A stretch of DNA of 64,000 nucleotides, taken from assembly GCF_030409505.1 (NCBI RefSeq), contig NZ_JAUFPZ010000002.1:1991501-2055500 (forward strand), written 5' to 3'. The notes beneath the pieces were generated by a model. The model saw only the letters and a list, made by a program, of their open reading frames with translations, did not search any database and had not been told where the DNA came from. Numbering within the stretch: the stretch's first letter is position 1; each line of letters begins with the position of its first letter. Below, one piece after another: positions 54,637-63,320 of this stretch. Source of the stretch: Zunongwangia endophytica. Its GTDB lineage: Bacteria; Bacteroidota; Bacteroidia; Flavobacteriales; Flavobacteriaceae. The position numbers and the translations under genes are program-made.

Positions 54637-55914
54637 CTAATATTTACCTTTTATAAACTTTGCTCCTAAAGCACATTTTAAACATCGATTAGGATCGCAA
54701 TAATTCTTTTTAAGCTGAAGCAATGATTGAGAATGCATCGCATTTTTAAAGATTCTTGGTTTTAAAGTCTGAAAATTCTGAACAGTCGTGTTTTTCTCTA
54801 AGCTTACCTCAGCAATAAGGTCCAGATAATACTCATTTTCAGTTAAGCGATTTTTCGAAAAAGCATATAGAAGTGGGACTATGGTATTAATGATTAGTAA
54901 ATCGATAAAATTTTTAGATAGCTTTTTATTTCTAGGCTTGTGATTACTGCGGAAGTTATAGTGAGTTTTCCAAAACTCAGGAACATCAATAGAAAAAATA
55001 GTATAAATTTCTTGTTTCGTTTTTGCTTTAATTACAGCTGAAAAAAGTGAACTGGTTTCGACCAAAACTGACGCCAATTGTACAAGACGTATCGTTGGAA
55101 AATTATCTGGTCGAAGCCTAGAAAATACCGGGCTAGTTTCTATAGCATTCCCTAAACTGAATTTCTTCTGAAGATATAAATATTCATTCTTTAAGCGATG
55201 AAAATAATCTGATTCGAAATTATCTTCGAGCAAACCCGCATGTCCAAGCAAAACTGCTTCTAACTGAAATTGATCTTTCGAAAGTTTTCTAATAACTTCA
55301 AAATCGATAGTATTTGCTAGATTTAGAAATGCGTCTCCGTTTCTATTTAATCCAAAATTTTTAGCTAATAATTTAAATAAAACCGCTTCCCAATCGTTAT
55401 TGCTTTGGTTAAGCAATTCAGTAATCAAACTATTCTTCGTTTCCAGACGTTCAAAATACAAACGTGTTAACCAGGACTCCACATCAAAATCGTTGAAATT
55501 AGGAAAAAACTGTTCGCAATTTATCCAATCTTTATCTGAAGTAAATAGTCTATAATAATTATGCTGAATCTCGGGATAAACGATATTTTTAAGTTCAAGC
55601 GTTGGTAAAATAGATTCATCTTTTCTATAAATATCGGCATCATGTTCCCAAACCACATGAAGAATCACATTATCGTATGCCGAATCGATTTCGTGCTGAT
55701 GTAGGTACCAATCTGAAGATCTTAAGTGAATTTCTACATTTCCCGCCCAAACCTGAGTATCAACTTTTAGTTTAGCAGCGAAAAAATCGGGACCGCTATC
55801 AAGATTATGCGTTCCGGGATGATAAATTTCTAAAAATTCACCATTTACAGTTTCAAGTGGAGACTGATCGAATTTCTGAAATTGCCAGATATAATGTAGA
55901 AAATCTTCCTTCAC
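54637..55914 (-). CDS. DUF2851 family protein
   Basis: A 425-residue cytosolic protein fitting DUF2851, a family restricted largely to Bacteroidota. The typical opening EDFLHYIWQFQKFD, the block PGTHNLDSGPDFFAAKLKVD, the motif GNVEIHLRSSDWYLHQHEIDSAYDNVILHVVWEHD and a Cys-rich end (CDPNRCLKCALG) are recognisable in shorter pieces. The Asp/Glu/His-rich core (GNVEIH, DWYLHQH) resembles restriction-endonuclease-like metal sites, but no activity is known. It heads a two-gene unit with the PspC-like gene. Confidence 0.87.
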   Translation of the reverse strand: MKEDFLHYIWQFQKFDQSPLETVNGEFLEIYHPGTHNLDSGPDFFAAKLKVDTQVWAGNVEIHLRSSDWYLHQHEIDSAYDNVILHVVWEHDADIYRKDESILPTLELKNIVYPEIQHNYYRLFTSDKDWINCEQFFPNFNDFDVESWLTRLYFERLETKNSLITELLNQSNNDWEAVLFKLLAKNFGLNRNGDAFLNLANTIDFEVIRKLSKDQFQLEAVLLGHAGLLEDNFESDYFHRLKNEYLYLQKKFSLGNAIETSPVFSRLRPDNFPTIRLVQLASVLVETSSLFSAVIKAKTKQEIYTIFSIDVPEFWKTHYNFRSNHKPRNKKLSKNFIDLLIINTIVPLLYAFSKNRLTENEYYLDLIAEVSLEKNTTVQNFQTLKPRIFKNAMHSQSLLQLKKNYCDPNRCLKCALGAKFIKGKY

Positions 55915-55974
55915 CTCTTAAAGTTAAGAAAGAATTACATAAATCACTAATCTTCAGAATTATGAAAAAGTATA

Positions 55975-56700
55975 TTATTCCTGAGGTAATTTTTCTACAA
56001 CATTCAAGATAAAATCTTCCACCCAAATTTTGTACATAAGTGCGCTGGGATGTAAATCATCATCAGCGACCAAATCAGGATTATCTTCGGCTCTTCTAGA
56101 AATAGGAGTAATATTATAAAAGCTCACATTAAAATCTTGGGCAACACGTTTAAAAACTTCATTAAAAGCATCAATATCTCGTCCAATCTCATCTTTATGC
56201 GCCGCACCAAATGGCGTAAACCCATAATCGGGAATACTCACTGCAAAAACTCCGGCTTCCATTGTTTTAGAATGATTGATCGCTTTTCGAAAAATTTCTC
56301 TTAGTTCTTCTTCGTACTCTGTTATGGGCTTATTCTGATATTGATTATTAACACCAATAAGAATAGAAACAAGATCGAAATCGCGCTGCACATTTAATTC
56401 AGAATTAATTCCGGCAATTAAATCGGCTGTTGTCCAACCCGTCTTCGCTATAATCTTAGGTGCAGCCATTGCATACCCGCGATCTTTTAATTGTTCGCTT
56501 AGCTGAACCGGCCATCGCTGCGAAGCATCCACGCTTTCCCCAATCGTATAAGAATCACCCAAAGCCAGGTAACTATATTTTGGCTCATCCTTTGCTGCCT
56601 CCGGAGAATTGTCACGCTCCTGGTTGACACTTCTACCCGAACTACATGAAATATTGAATGCCATGAAGATCACTATTGAAAATAGGTAAAAAATTCTCAT
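55975..56700 (-). CDS. SGNH/GDSL hydrolase, lipoprotein
   Basis: A 241-residue lipid-anchored esterase or lipase. From the ATG at 56700 the signal ends at the lipobox with Cys19 (FNISC). Blocks of the SGNH family: block I LALGDSYTIG with the nucleophile Ser, block III with GVNNQY (the oxyanion Asn), and block V DDLHPSA with catalytic Asp and His. The longer start at 56721 is rejected since it would overlap the -7 element at 56719-56726. Substrate unknown. Confidence 0.9.
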   Translation of the reverse strand: MRIFYLFSIVIFMAFNISCSSGRSVNQERDNSPEAAKDEPKYSYLALGDSYTIGESVDASQRWPVQLSEQLKDRGYAMAAPKIIAKTGWTTADLIAGINSELNVQRDFDLVSILIGVNNQYQNKPITEYEEELREIFRKAINHSKTMEAGVFAVSIPDYGFTPFGAAHKDEIGRDIDAFNEVFKRVAQDFNVSFYNITPISRRAEDNPDLVADDDLHPSALMYKIWVEDFILNVVEKLPQE

Positions 56701-56718
56701 ATTCTTGGTTTTATTACT

Positions 56719-56726
56719 CAAAGGTA
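56719..56726 (-). promoter_or_regulatory. -7 promoter element of the SGNH hydrolase gene
   Basis: TACCTTTG on the minus strand, perfect consensus, 18 nt before the ATG at 56700. It decides between the two possible starts. Confidence 0.65.
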
Positions 56727-56764
56727 TTATTGAAAAATTAGATATTGAAAAGCATTTAGTTGAA

Positions 56765-56869
56765 ATGAACTATGCAGTAAAAATAAACATTTCAGAAGCT
56801 TTGCTACTTAAAGATTTTCTTAAAACATCAGCAGACGATCCAACTCTTTCGAATTCCCGAGTAAAATGA
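56765..56869 (+). CDS. Possible small open reading frame, 34 codons
   Basis: The frame starts MNYAVKINISEALLLKD and ends SNSRVK. The composition looks protein-like (amphipathic helix from about residue 8 to 20), and the frame stays open upstream to 56690 without another ATG. There is no convincing promoter or ribosome site. It may be a remnant or chance. Confidence 0.2.
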   Translation: MNYAVKINISEALLLKDFLKTSADDPTLSNSRVK

Positions 56870-56968
56870 AGCCAAAATTTAGGATAGAAGTTTTTTCTTC
56901 CTCGAAATGTCTTTCGCGAGACCATGAAATAGCCTTGAATTTTTGAAATGCTTTATACCAGATATAAC

Positions 56969-56995
56969 GGAAGCCATAAGGTTATTATGGCTTCC
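56969..56995 (-). terminator. Hairpin downstream of the second AGCS symporter
   Basis: An 11-bp perfect stem GGAAGCCATAA/TTATGGCTTCC with a 5-nt loop. There is no T run on the minus strand, so it may stabilise the mRNA end or terminate weakly. Confidence 0.5.
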
Positions 56996-57046
56996 AAAAG
57001 ATAGAATAATCTACCTAGCTATTATTTAATTAAAAATAAGATGCAA

Positions 57047-59140
57047 TTAATCTGCATTTTCATATTTCGGGTTGATGAAGATTTCACCATTTTTCAAACG
57101 CTTCAGATAATCTTTTAGATCTTCTCTGATTTCCGAAGACATAATATAAAGACCGATAATATTAGGGAAAGACATCGCTAAAATCATCATATCAGAAAAG
57201 CTAAGTACCGCACCTAAACTTACTGAAGCTCCTATAATCACGAATATTAAAAACAATACTTTGTAGATAATTTCAGATTTTTTACTTCTTCCAAAAAGGT
57301 AAGTCCAAGAACGCATTCCGTAGTAAGACCATGATACCATCGTTGAAAAAGCAAAAAGAAATACTGCAAAAGCAAGCACTGCAGGAAACCAAGAGATTAC
57401 GCTACCAAATGCATCGGCAGTTAATTCTACGCCTCCCATGCCATCAACTTCGTGCATTCCTGTAAAAATCAACACTAACGCAGTCATTGTACAAACCACC
57501 ATAGTATCGATAAAAGGCTCTACTAAAGATGTGTATCCATCTGCAATAGGATTTTTTGTTTTCGAAGCACTATGCGCAATAGCTGCTGAACCAACACCTG
57601 CTTCACTAGAAAATGCTGCTCTTTGAAGACCAACAATTAAAACACCTATAAATCCACCTTTTAGCGCACTTGCAGAAAAAGCACCTTCGAATATTGCGTG
57701 AAATGCATTTCCTATATTTTCAATATTGGTTCCTATTACTACAAGACAACCCAATACATAAACTAATGCCATAAATGGCACTACTTTCCCGGTTACTTTA
57801 GCGATACTTTTTATTCCGCCAAGAATTACAATTCCTACCAAAACCGCGAAACCAATTCCGAAAAAGAATCCGTTACCTTCTAAAAATGGAAGCTGATCTG
57901 AAACAATTTTAAAAGCCTGATTAGACTGAATCATATTTCCACCACCAAAAGAGGCTCCAACTCCTAAAATCGCAAATAAAATAGCAAGACCTTTACCAAG
58001 ACCTTTCATGTTTCTTTTTTCAAGTCCGTAACGAAGGTAATTCATTGGTCCACCAAAAATTCTTCCTTCATCATTAATGTGTCTGTATTTTACTCCCAAA
58101 GTACATTCCACAAACTTTAAAGACATCGCGAAGAAACCTGCAATAAACATCCAAAATGTAGCTCCTGCTCCACCTAGAGAAATTGCAACCGCTACACCGG
58201 CAATATTACCCAGTCCTACAGTAGCAGACACCGCCGTGGTCATCGCCTCAAAATGGCGAATTCTACCAGGGGCATCTGGATTATCATATTTTCCTTTCGC
58301 TAATTCTATAGAATGAGAAAATCCTCTAACATTGATAAATCCAAGACGAAACGTAAAGAAGATACTTCCTAAAATAAGCCAGATTACTATAAAAGGAATA
58401 CTATTCTTTTTCACATCACCATTAGGATGCAACACCGGCTGTGGCGAATCGTAAGTGATCTTTGCTACCTGATGCGCATTTTGTTTGATCACATCGGTTT
58501 TATCTTCAGGATTAAAAACAACGGCTCCTTCTTTTACTACATGATTAAGAGTTCCTCCTGCAGGTGCATAAACGGGAACTTCTTTTTCATTACCTTTCTG
58601 AACCACTGCTATTTTATCCCCTTCTTTTATTTTGTTTCCTTCCGGAGCCACCCAACTCTTAAGGGTATATTTCTGTTCGGTTTTTGCATCGAAATCGGGA
58701 ATTAATACAGGTCGGTCTTCCGTATAAACAACAGGATCATATAAACCCATAGGCTCAAAGGGATCCCAGAATAATATACTTTCCAAGAAGTCTACTGCGG
58801 GTTGTACACGGCTATTTACCTTTTCAGCAATTGCCTCAGCTTCTACCTTAAACGTTTTTTTCACCTCGTTACCGTCAGCATCTGTCACTACAACTTGCTG
58901 TTCGCGACCTTCGATAAAGCCTGTAGCCTTACTTGCATCTAAAGGAGTATCTTTTTGGCTCCATTTATATTCGTAAGGAGGCGTTCCTCCCTGTACTTTC
59001 ACAACTGCTTCGGCATCATTAATTTCCTGCGATGGATTACTGGTAGCAACCGTGACCTGGAAATTCGAATCTTCCTGCGCTAACAAAGTGGCACAGCAGC
59101 ACTGAAAAAATACGAGAAAGACGATGTAATTTCTTATCAT
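57047..59140 (-). CDS. AGCS-type sodium:amino-acid symporter with N-terminal extension, paralogue
   Basis: A 697-residue paralogue of the symporter at 52153-54237, with the same domain order: signal peptide (1-22), SprB-like repeat (about 23-105, GGTPPYEYKWSQKDTPL), a hydrophobic SILFWDPFEPMGLYDP linker (about 120-135), a biotinyl/lipoyl-like domain (about 153-232, PEGNKIKEGDKIAVVQKG and VYAPAGGTLNHVVKEG), then the AGCS membrane domain from about 247. The transporter parts are very similar to each other and the N-terminal parts more diverged. Each paralogue is separately expressed as far as can be judged. The function of the extension is unknown. Confidence 0.88.
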   Translation of the reverse strand: MIRNYIVFLVFFQCCCATLLAQEDSNFQVTVATSNPSQEINDAEAVVKVQGGTPPYEYKWSQKDTPLDASKATGFIEGREQQVVVTDADGNEVKKTFKVEAEAIAEKVNSRVQPAVDFLESILFWDPFEPMGLYDPVVYTEDRPVLIPDFDAKTEQKYTLKSWVAPEGNKIKEGDKIAVVQKGNEKEVPVYAPAGGTLNHVVKEGAVVFNPEDKTDVIKQNAHQVAKITYDSPQPVLHPNGDVKKNSIPFIVIWLILGSIFFTFRLGFINVRGFSHSIELAKGKYDNPDAPGRIRHFEAMTTAVSATVGLGNIAGVAVAISLGGAGATFWMFIAGFFAMSLKFVECTLGVKYRHINDEGRIFGGPMNYLRYGLEKRNMKGLGKGLAILFAILGVGASFGGGNMIQSNQAFKIVSDQLPFLEGNGFFFGIGFAVLVGIVILGGIKSIAKVTGKVVPFMALVYVLGCLVVIGTNIENIGNAFHAIFEGAFSASALKGGFIGVLIVGLQRAAFSSEAGVGSAAIAHSASKTKNPIADGYTSLVEPFIDTMVVCTMTALVLIFTGMHEVDGMGGVELTADAFGSVISWFPAVLAFAVFLFAFSTMVSWSYYGMRSWTYLFGRSKKSEIIYKVLFLIFVIIGASVSLGAVLSFSDMMILAMSFPNIIGLYIMSSEIREDLKDYLKRLKNGEIFINPKYENAD

Positions 59141-59236
59141 AAGTATAGTATTAAATTTATAGTCTTGTATATTATTGGCCTTAGGCTAACGAAAAGAATG
59201 GTAGAAACCAAATAATTATAGTTAACATCAAAAATG

Positions 59237-60217
59237 TTATATAAAATCGTGGGCTTTCATCCATTCATCATTGAACATTTTTCCTACATATCGACTTCCG
59301 TGATCGTGGAATAAAACCACTACAACATCATCTTTTGTAAAATGTTTTTTTAATTGTAACAATCCTTTAGCTGCTGCACCGGCAGAATTCCCCAAGAAAA
59401 AACCTTCTTCCTTAGCTAATCTCCTTGTGAAAATAGCAGCATCTTTATCTGAAACTTTCGTAAAACCGTCTATAACGCTAAAGTCTACATTTTTGGGTAA
59501 AATATCTTCCCCGATGCCTTCGGTTACATAAGGATATATTTCCTTTTCGTCAAATTCCCCAGTTTCGTGATACTTTTTAAAGACCGAACCATAAGTATCG
59601 ATTCCCCAAACTTTAATGTTCGGGTTTTGTTCTTTAAGATATTTTCCTACACCAGAAATGGTGCCTCCTGTACCTACACCAACTACAAAGTGAGTTACTT
59701 TACCATCAGTCTGTTCCCAAATTTCAGGACCTGTGCTTTCGTAGTGCGCCTTTGTATTCGCTAAATTGTCGTATTGATTTACATACCATGAATTTGGCGT
59801 TTCCTGAGCCATTCTTTTTGCTACAGAATAATAACTTTGAGGATCATCGGGAGCAACGTCTGTAGGGCAAACTATAACTTCGCTACCTACAGCTTTAAGA
59901 ATATCTATTTTCTCTTTACTTTGTTTATCAGATAAAACGCAAACCATTTTATAGCCTTTTACAATTGCCGCAAGAGCTAATCCCATTCCTGTATTTCCGC
60001 TGGTACCTTCTATAATAGTTCCCCCAGGTTTAATTAAGCCCTGCGCTTCGGCTTCCTCTACCATTTTTATGGCCATACGATCCTTAACAGAATTTCCGGG
60101 ATTAAAAGTCTCATATTTTGCAAGTACAAGTGCGTCTATTTCTTTGGTAAGCTTATTCATTTTAACCAAAGGTGTGTTTCCTATGGTTTCAAGTATATTT
60201 TCTGCGTATTTCATCAA
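59237..60217 (-). CDS. PLP-dependent cysteine synthase / cystathionine beta-synthase-type enzyme
   Basis: A 326-residue fold-type II PLP enzyme. The PLP-lysine is in NPGNSVKDRMA, the substrate-binding loop is EGTSGNTG and the phosphate-binding loop GVGTGGTISG. The late motif EGIGEDILPKNVDFS and the Gly-Ser-Ala-rich end resemble the catalytic core of cystathionine beta-synthase more than classic CysK, but no CBS regulatory domain follows. It could make cysteine from O-acetylserine or act in transsulfuration. It is divergent from nlpE. Confidence 0.9.
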   Translation of the reverse strand: MMKYAENILETIGNTPLVKMNKLTKEIDALVLAKYETFNPGNSVKDRMAIKMVEEAEAQGLIKPGGTIIEGTSGNTGMGLALAAIVKGYKMVCVLSDKQSKEKIDILKAVGSEVIVCPTDVAPDDPQSYYSVAKRMAQETPNSWYVNQYDNLANTKAHYESTGPEIWEQTDGKVTHFVVGVGTGGTISGVGKYLKEQNPNIKVWGIDTYGSVFKKYHETGEFDEKEIYPYVTEGIGEDILPKNVDFSVIDGFTKVSDKDAAIFTRRLAKEEGFFLGNSAGAAAKGLLQLKKHFTKDDVVVVLFHDHGSRYVGKMFNDEWMKAHDFI

Positions 60218-60308
60218 TTTCTTTTGAAATCACAATGTAGGTATTATAACAAGAGAATAGTGTTTAAGAAAAATTAAAACTTGACATGAAATTTTAGTAT
60301 TTTTTTTG

Positions 60309-60331
60309 ATTTGATTTTATATAAATCAAAT
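60309..60331. promoter_or_regulatory. Inverted repeat in the nlpE promoter (operator candidate)
   Basis: Nine-base arms ATTTGATTT and AAATCAAAT around a 5-nt spacer, ending directly at the -7 element (60332-60339). A protein bound here would cover the space between -33 and -7 of nlpE. Confidence 0.4.
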
Positions 60332-60339
60332 TACTTTTG
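60332..60339 (+). promoter_or_regulatory. -7 promoter element of the NlpE gene
   Basis: TACTTTTG, perfect consensus, 17 nt before the ATG at 60357. It supports that start over an in-frame TTG at 60348. Confidence 0.65.
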
Positions 60340-60356
60340 CGCAAAATTTGGCAGAC

Positions 60357-60818
60357 ATGAGAAATTTTATCGCGCAACAGGTTATCTTTCTATCAGTTAT
60401 GACTTTGTTATTTAGTGTTTCGTGCAAGAATGAAAATAAGGGACAACCCGAAAACACAAAGGCTGAGTGGCAGCAAAAGAGCCCAAAACAAAAATGGGAT
60501 TATGCTGGTAGCTATCAGGTAACTTTACCGTGTACCGATTGTAAAGGTATCGTTGTGGAACTTCAGTTGAAAGAAGATGGTTCTTATAAAATTGTTCAGA
60601 ATTATAACGAAAATGACGATACTGCCGGAGAAATAAAAACAGAAAGCGGACAATTTAAATGGAGTGAAAATGACTCACTAATCATATTGAACAATCAAAA
60701 ATTTCGTGTTTCTGATAATGTGCTTTCCTGGAATAATCCCGAAGTCGAAAGAATGGCAGCAGATAGTACTAAAAACTATACGCTTAGAATGATCTCCAAA
60801 GATTCGATAACAAAATAA
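60357..60818 (+). CDS. NlpE-like copper/surface-sensing lipoprotein
   Basis: A 153-residue lipoprotein with an NlpE N-terminal-type domain. The signal peptide ends in SVSC with Cys23. The family core is GSYQVTLPCTDCKGIVVELQ, including the C-x-x-C pair that is redox- or metal-sensitive in Escherichia coli NlpE, followed by a beta-barrel pattern (LKEDGSYKI). In E. coli NlpE activates the Cpx envelope response; no such link is known here. The start at 60357 is chosen because of the promoter position. Confidence 0.85.
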   Translation: MRNFIAQQVIFLSVMTLLFSVSCKNENKGQPENTKAEWQQKSPKQKWDYAGSYQVTLPCTDCKGIVVELQLKEDGSYKIVQNYNENDDTAGEIKTESGQFKWSENDSLIILNNQKFRVSDNVLSWNNPEVERMAADSTKNYTLRMISKDSITK

Positions 60819-60829
60819 ACACTATCCGT

Positions 60830-62062
60830 TTATTCGAACTTTATCGCTTTTACCGGTGATATCTTTGAGATAATCATAGAGGGTATCAACAACATTATCA
60901 TACAAAGTATCAAAGTACCCACATTCACAGCCAAAATATAATCCCACTGGATAGAAATAGGAACTTCACTCACGTAGTAAGTTTCAGGATCTAAAGGAAT
61001 CAATTTTAGATATTTCTGAATAAACAATATTCCAAGACCAATAAGATTACCCCAAAACAAACCTAGAAAGATTAGATAACCGGCGTTATATAAAAAAATC
61101 TTACGAATCGACCAATCTTGAGTTCCTAGCGCTTTAAAAATTCCGATCATCTGTGTTCTTTCCAAGATCAACACCAATAAGGCAGTGATCATATTTATTC
61201 CCGCAACCAAGATCATAATACCAATTATCAGCGCAATATTAAAATCGAAAAGTGAAAGCCATTCGAAAATATTATAATACTTCTGACTAATATTTTGAGC
61301 ATCTAAAAAAGAGCCGGTATTTAAATAAACTTCATTCCACTTTTCATCAAGCTTATCAAAATCGTCGATAAAAACTTCAAAATTTCCAACTTCGTCGTCT
61401 TCCCAATTATTTAGTTTCTGAATATGCCTTAGATCTGCTATTAAATATAACTCATCAAAATCCTGAAATCCTGAATTATAAATACCAACTATTTTAAATC
61501 CTCTTACTAAAGGGCGATCTTTTCCTTCTCGCACAAAATATGTAGGCGCACGATCATCAAGTGATAACCCAAGTCTATTCGCTAAGTAACGTGAAACTAA
61601 AACTTCATCATTTAAATTAGAAGAAAAATCAGGCAATCTGCCTTCTACAAGAAATTCTTTAAAATAATGCCAGTCGTAATCGCCACCTACTCCTTTTACG
61701 ATCACACCTTCAAAATCATCTGCGGTTCTTATAATCCCAGCTTTGGTTGCTGTACCCTGCACATGCGTTATCCCGCTCACACTTTCAAAATCTGGATAAA
61801 AATCCTGATTTATAGAAACTGGTTCCAGAGTAACTTCGCTACTGTTATTATCGTAATTCGTAATTACAATATGGCCATTAAAAGCGGCAATTTTTTCTCT
61901 TATTTTTTCCTGAAGCCCAAGCCCCGTAGCAAAAGAAACCAGCATCATAATCACTCCTATCGCAATTGCTGTAATCGCAATTTTTATTATAGGTGAGGAT
62001 ATACTACTTTTATCCTTATTGGCGTTTATTAAACGTTTTACTATGAAAAACTCAAAATTCAA
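60830..62062 (-). CDS. FtsX-like ABC transporter permease (LolC/LolE type)
   Basis: A 410-residue membrane protein with the MacB/FtsX topology: one N-terminal helix (about 26-48), a large periplasmic domain (about 50-275), and three C-terminal helices around 280-405. This matches LolC/LolE-type permeases that release lipoproteins from the inner membrane for transport to the outer membrane. The ATPase partner is not in this window. Its start region overlaps the divergent NamZ gene: its -7 element (62093-62100) lies inside that gene. Confidence 0.88.
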   Translation of the reverse strand: MNFEFFIVKRLINANKDKSSISSPIIKIAITAIAIGVIMMLVSFATGLGLQEKIREKIAAFNGHIVITNYDNNSSEVTLEPVSINQDFYPDFESVSGITHVQGTATKAGIIRTADDFEGVIVKGVGGDYDWHYFKEFLVEGRLPDFSSNLNDEVLVSRYLANRLGLSLDDRAPTYFVREGKDRPLVRGFKIVGIYNSGFQDFDELYLIADLRHIQKLNNWEDDEVGNFEVFIDDFDKLDEKWNEVYLNTGSFLDAQNISQKYYNIFEWLSLFDFNIALIIGIMILVAGINMITALLVLILERTQMIGIFKALGTQDWSIRKIFLYNAGYLIFLGLFWGNLIGLGILFIQKYLKLIPLDPETYYVSEVPISIQWDYILAVNVGTLILCMIMLLIPSMIISKISPVKAIKFE

Positions 62063-62075
62063 GATCTACACTTAT

Positions 62076-63314
62076 ATGATTAATCGGTTGTTCAAAAGTA
62101 CATTTTTATTCCCTCTTATTTTAATTCTTTCCTGCGGAAACATGGAAGCTGAGAAAAAAGATCCTGAAAAAAAACCTTCTATTAAAGAACAGGTAAACGA
62201 TATAACTTCAGAAGAAATTGAGGTAGGTGCTAATCGAACTGAAGTTTATCTACCACTTCTTCAGAATAAAAAAGTCGGTATAGTAGGTAATCAGTCTTCT
62301 TTAATTCAGAATAAAAATAAAGCGTCTATCCATTTAGTTGATTCTCTTTTAGCCTTAAATGTCAATCTAATTAAAGTTTTTGCGCCTGAACATGGCTTTA
62401 GAGGAAAAGCAGATGCCGGAGAGAAGGTTGAGGACGGTAAAGATCCTAAAACTGGCCTCCCGGTAATTTCTCTCTACGGAAGCAATAAAAAACCAAAATC
62501 AGAACAACTGAAGGATATAGATATTTTGATCTTCGATCTACAAGATGTTGGCGCAAGATTTTATACTTACATCTCTTCGCTACATTACGTAATGGAAGCT
62601 TGTGCCGAAAATGATATACAGCTTTTAGTATTTGATCGTCCAAATCCTAATGGTCACTATGTCGATGGTCCTATTTTAGAGAAAGAGTATCAAAGCTTTG
62701 TGGGCATGCATCCAATTCCAACCGTACACGGACTTAGCATGGGCGAATACGCAAAAATGATTAATGGTGAAGGCTGGTTAAAAAACGGAATTTCATGTGA
62801 TCTTAAAGTGATAACCATGCTAAATTACGATCATCAAAAGAAATATAGCTTACCTGTAAAACCTTCTCCCAATTTACCCAACGATAAATCTATAAACCTC
62901 TACCCTAGTCTTTGCTTTTTTGAAGGCACCAATGTAAATGCAGGTCGTGGCACCGATAAACAATTTCAGGTTTTTGGATCACCATATTTTAATCCTGAAA
63001 AGTTCGATTACTCTTACACTCCAAAATCAATGGATGGCTCTAAAAACCCTAAACATTTAAATGTGAAATGCTACGGAAAAGATCTTAGTAAAACACAGTA
63101 TTTAAATGAAATCAATTTAGAATGGTTAATAGTCGCTTACCAAAATACTAAGGAAAAATCGAAATTTTTTAATAGTTTTTTCACCAAACTTGCCGGTACA
63201 AAAAAACTTCAGCAACAAATCGAAAATGGATTAACTGCAGAAGCTATTAAAAAAACCTGGCAGCCGGGCCTTGAAAAGTTTAAAGACAAAAGACAACAAT
63301 ATTTGCTGTACTAA
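62076..63314 (+). CDS. Exo-beta-N-acetylmuramidase NamZ family lipoprotein (DUF1343)
   Basis: A 412-residue lipoprotein of the NamZ family (formerly DUF1343; glycoside hydrolase family 171), which removes terminal MurNAc from peptidoglycan fragments. The signal ends in LILSC with Cys20 when started at 62076; the ATG at 62043 would add 11 residues. Family blocks: VGNQSSLI, FAPEHGFRG, DLQDVGARFYTYI, FDRPNPNG, and FFEGTNVNAGRGTDKQFQ. The enzyme would help recycle cell-wall sugars in the periplasm. It is divergent from the permease with overlapping 5' ends. Confidence 0.92.
   Translation: MINRLFKSTFLFPLILILSCGNMEAEKKDPEKKPSIKEQVNDITSEEIEVGANRTEVYLPLLQNKKVGIVGNQSSLIQNKNKASIHLVDSLLALNVNLIKVFAPEHGFRGKADAGEKVEDGKDPKTGLPVISLYGSNKKPKSEQLKDIDILIFDLQDVGARFYTYISSLHYVMEACAENDIQLLVFDRPNPNGHYVDGPILEKEYQSFVGMHPIPTVHGLSMGEYAKMINGEGWLKNGISCDLKVITMLNYDHQKKYSLPVKPSPNLPNDKSINLYPSLCFFEGTNVNAGRGTDKQFQVFGSPYFNPEKFDYSYTPKSMDGSKNPKHLNVKCYGKDLSKTQYLNEINLEWLIVAYQNTKEKSKFFNSFFTKLAGTKKLQQQIENGLTAEAIKKTWQPGLEKFKDKRQQYLLY
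62093..62100 (-). promoter_or_regulatory. -7 promoter element of the FtsX-like permease gene
   Basis: TACTTTTG on the minus strand, perfect consensus, inside the signal-peptide region of the NamZ gene and 30 nt before the permease ATG. Confidence 0.55.
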
Positions 63315-63320
63315 TTTATA

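Larger units (their letters stand above)
56727..57046. other. Intergenic region of about 320 bases
   Basis: Between the SGNH hydrolase and the second AGCS symporter. It holds a possible 34-codon reading frame (56765-56869, plus strand) and a hairpin at 56969-56995. Otherwise I see nothing recognisable. Confidence 0.6.

Noticed and set aside
59141..60356. Riboswitch upstream of the cysteine synthase or nlpE
   Set aside because: The gaps are short and show no conserved riboswitch core; only a small inverted repeat is visible.
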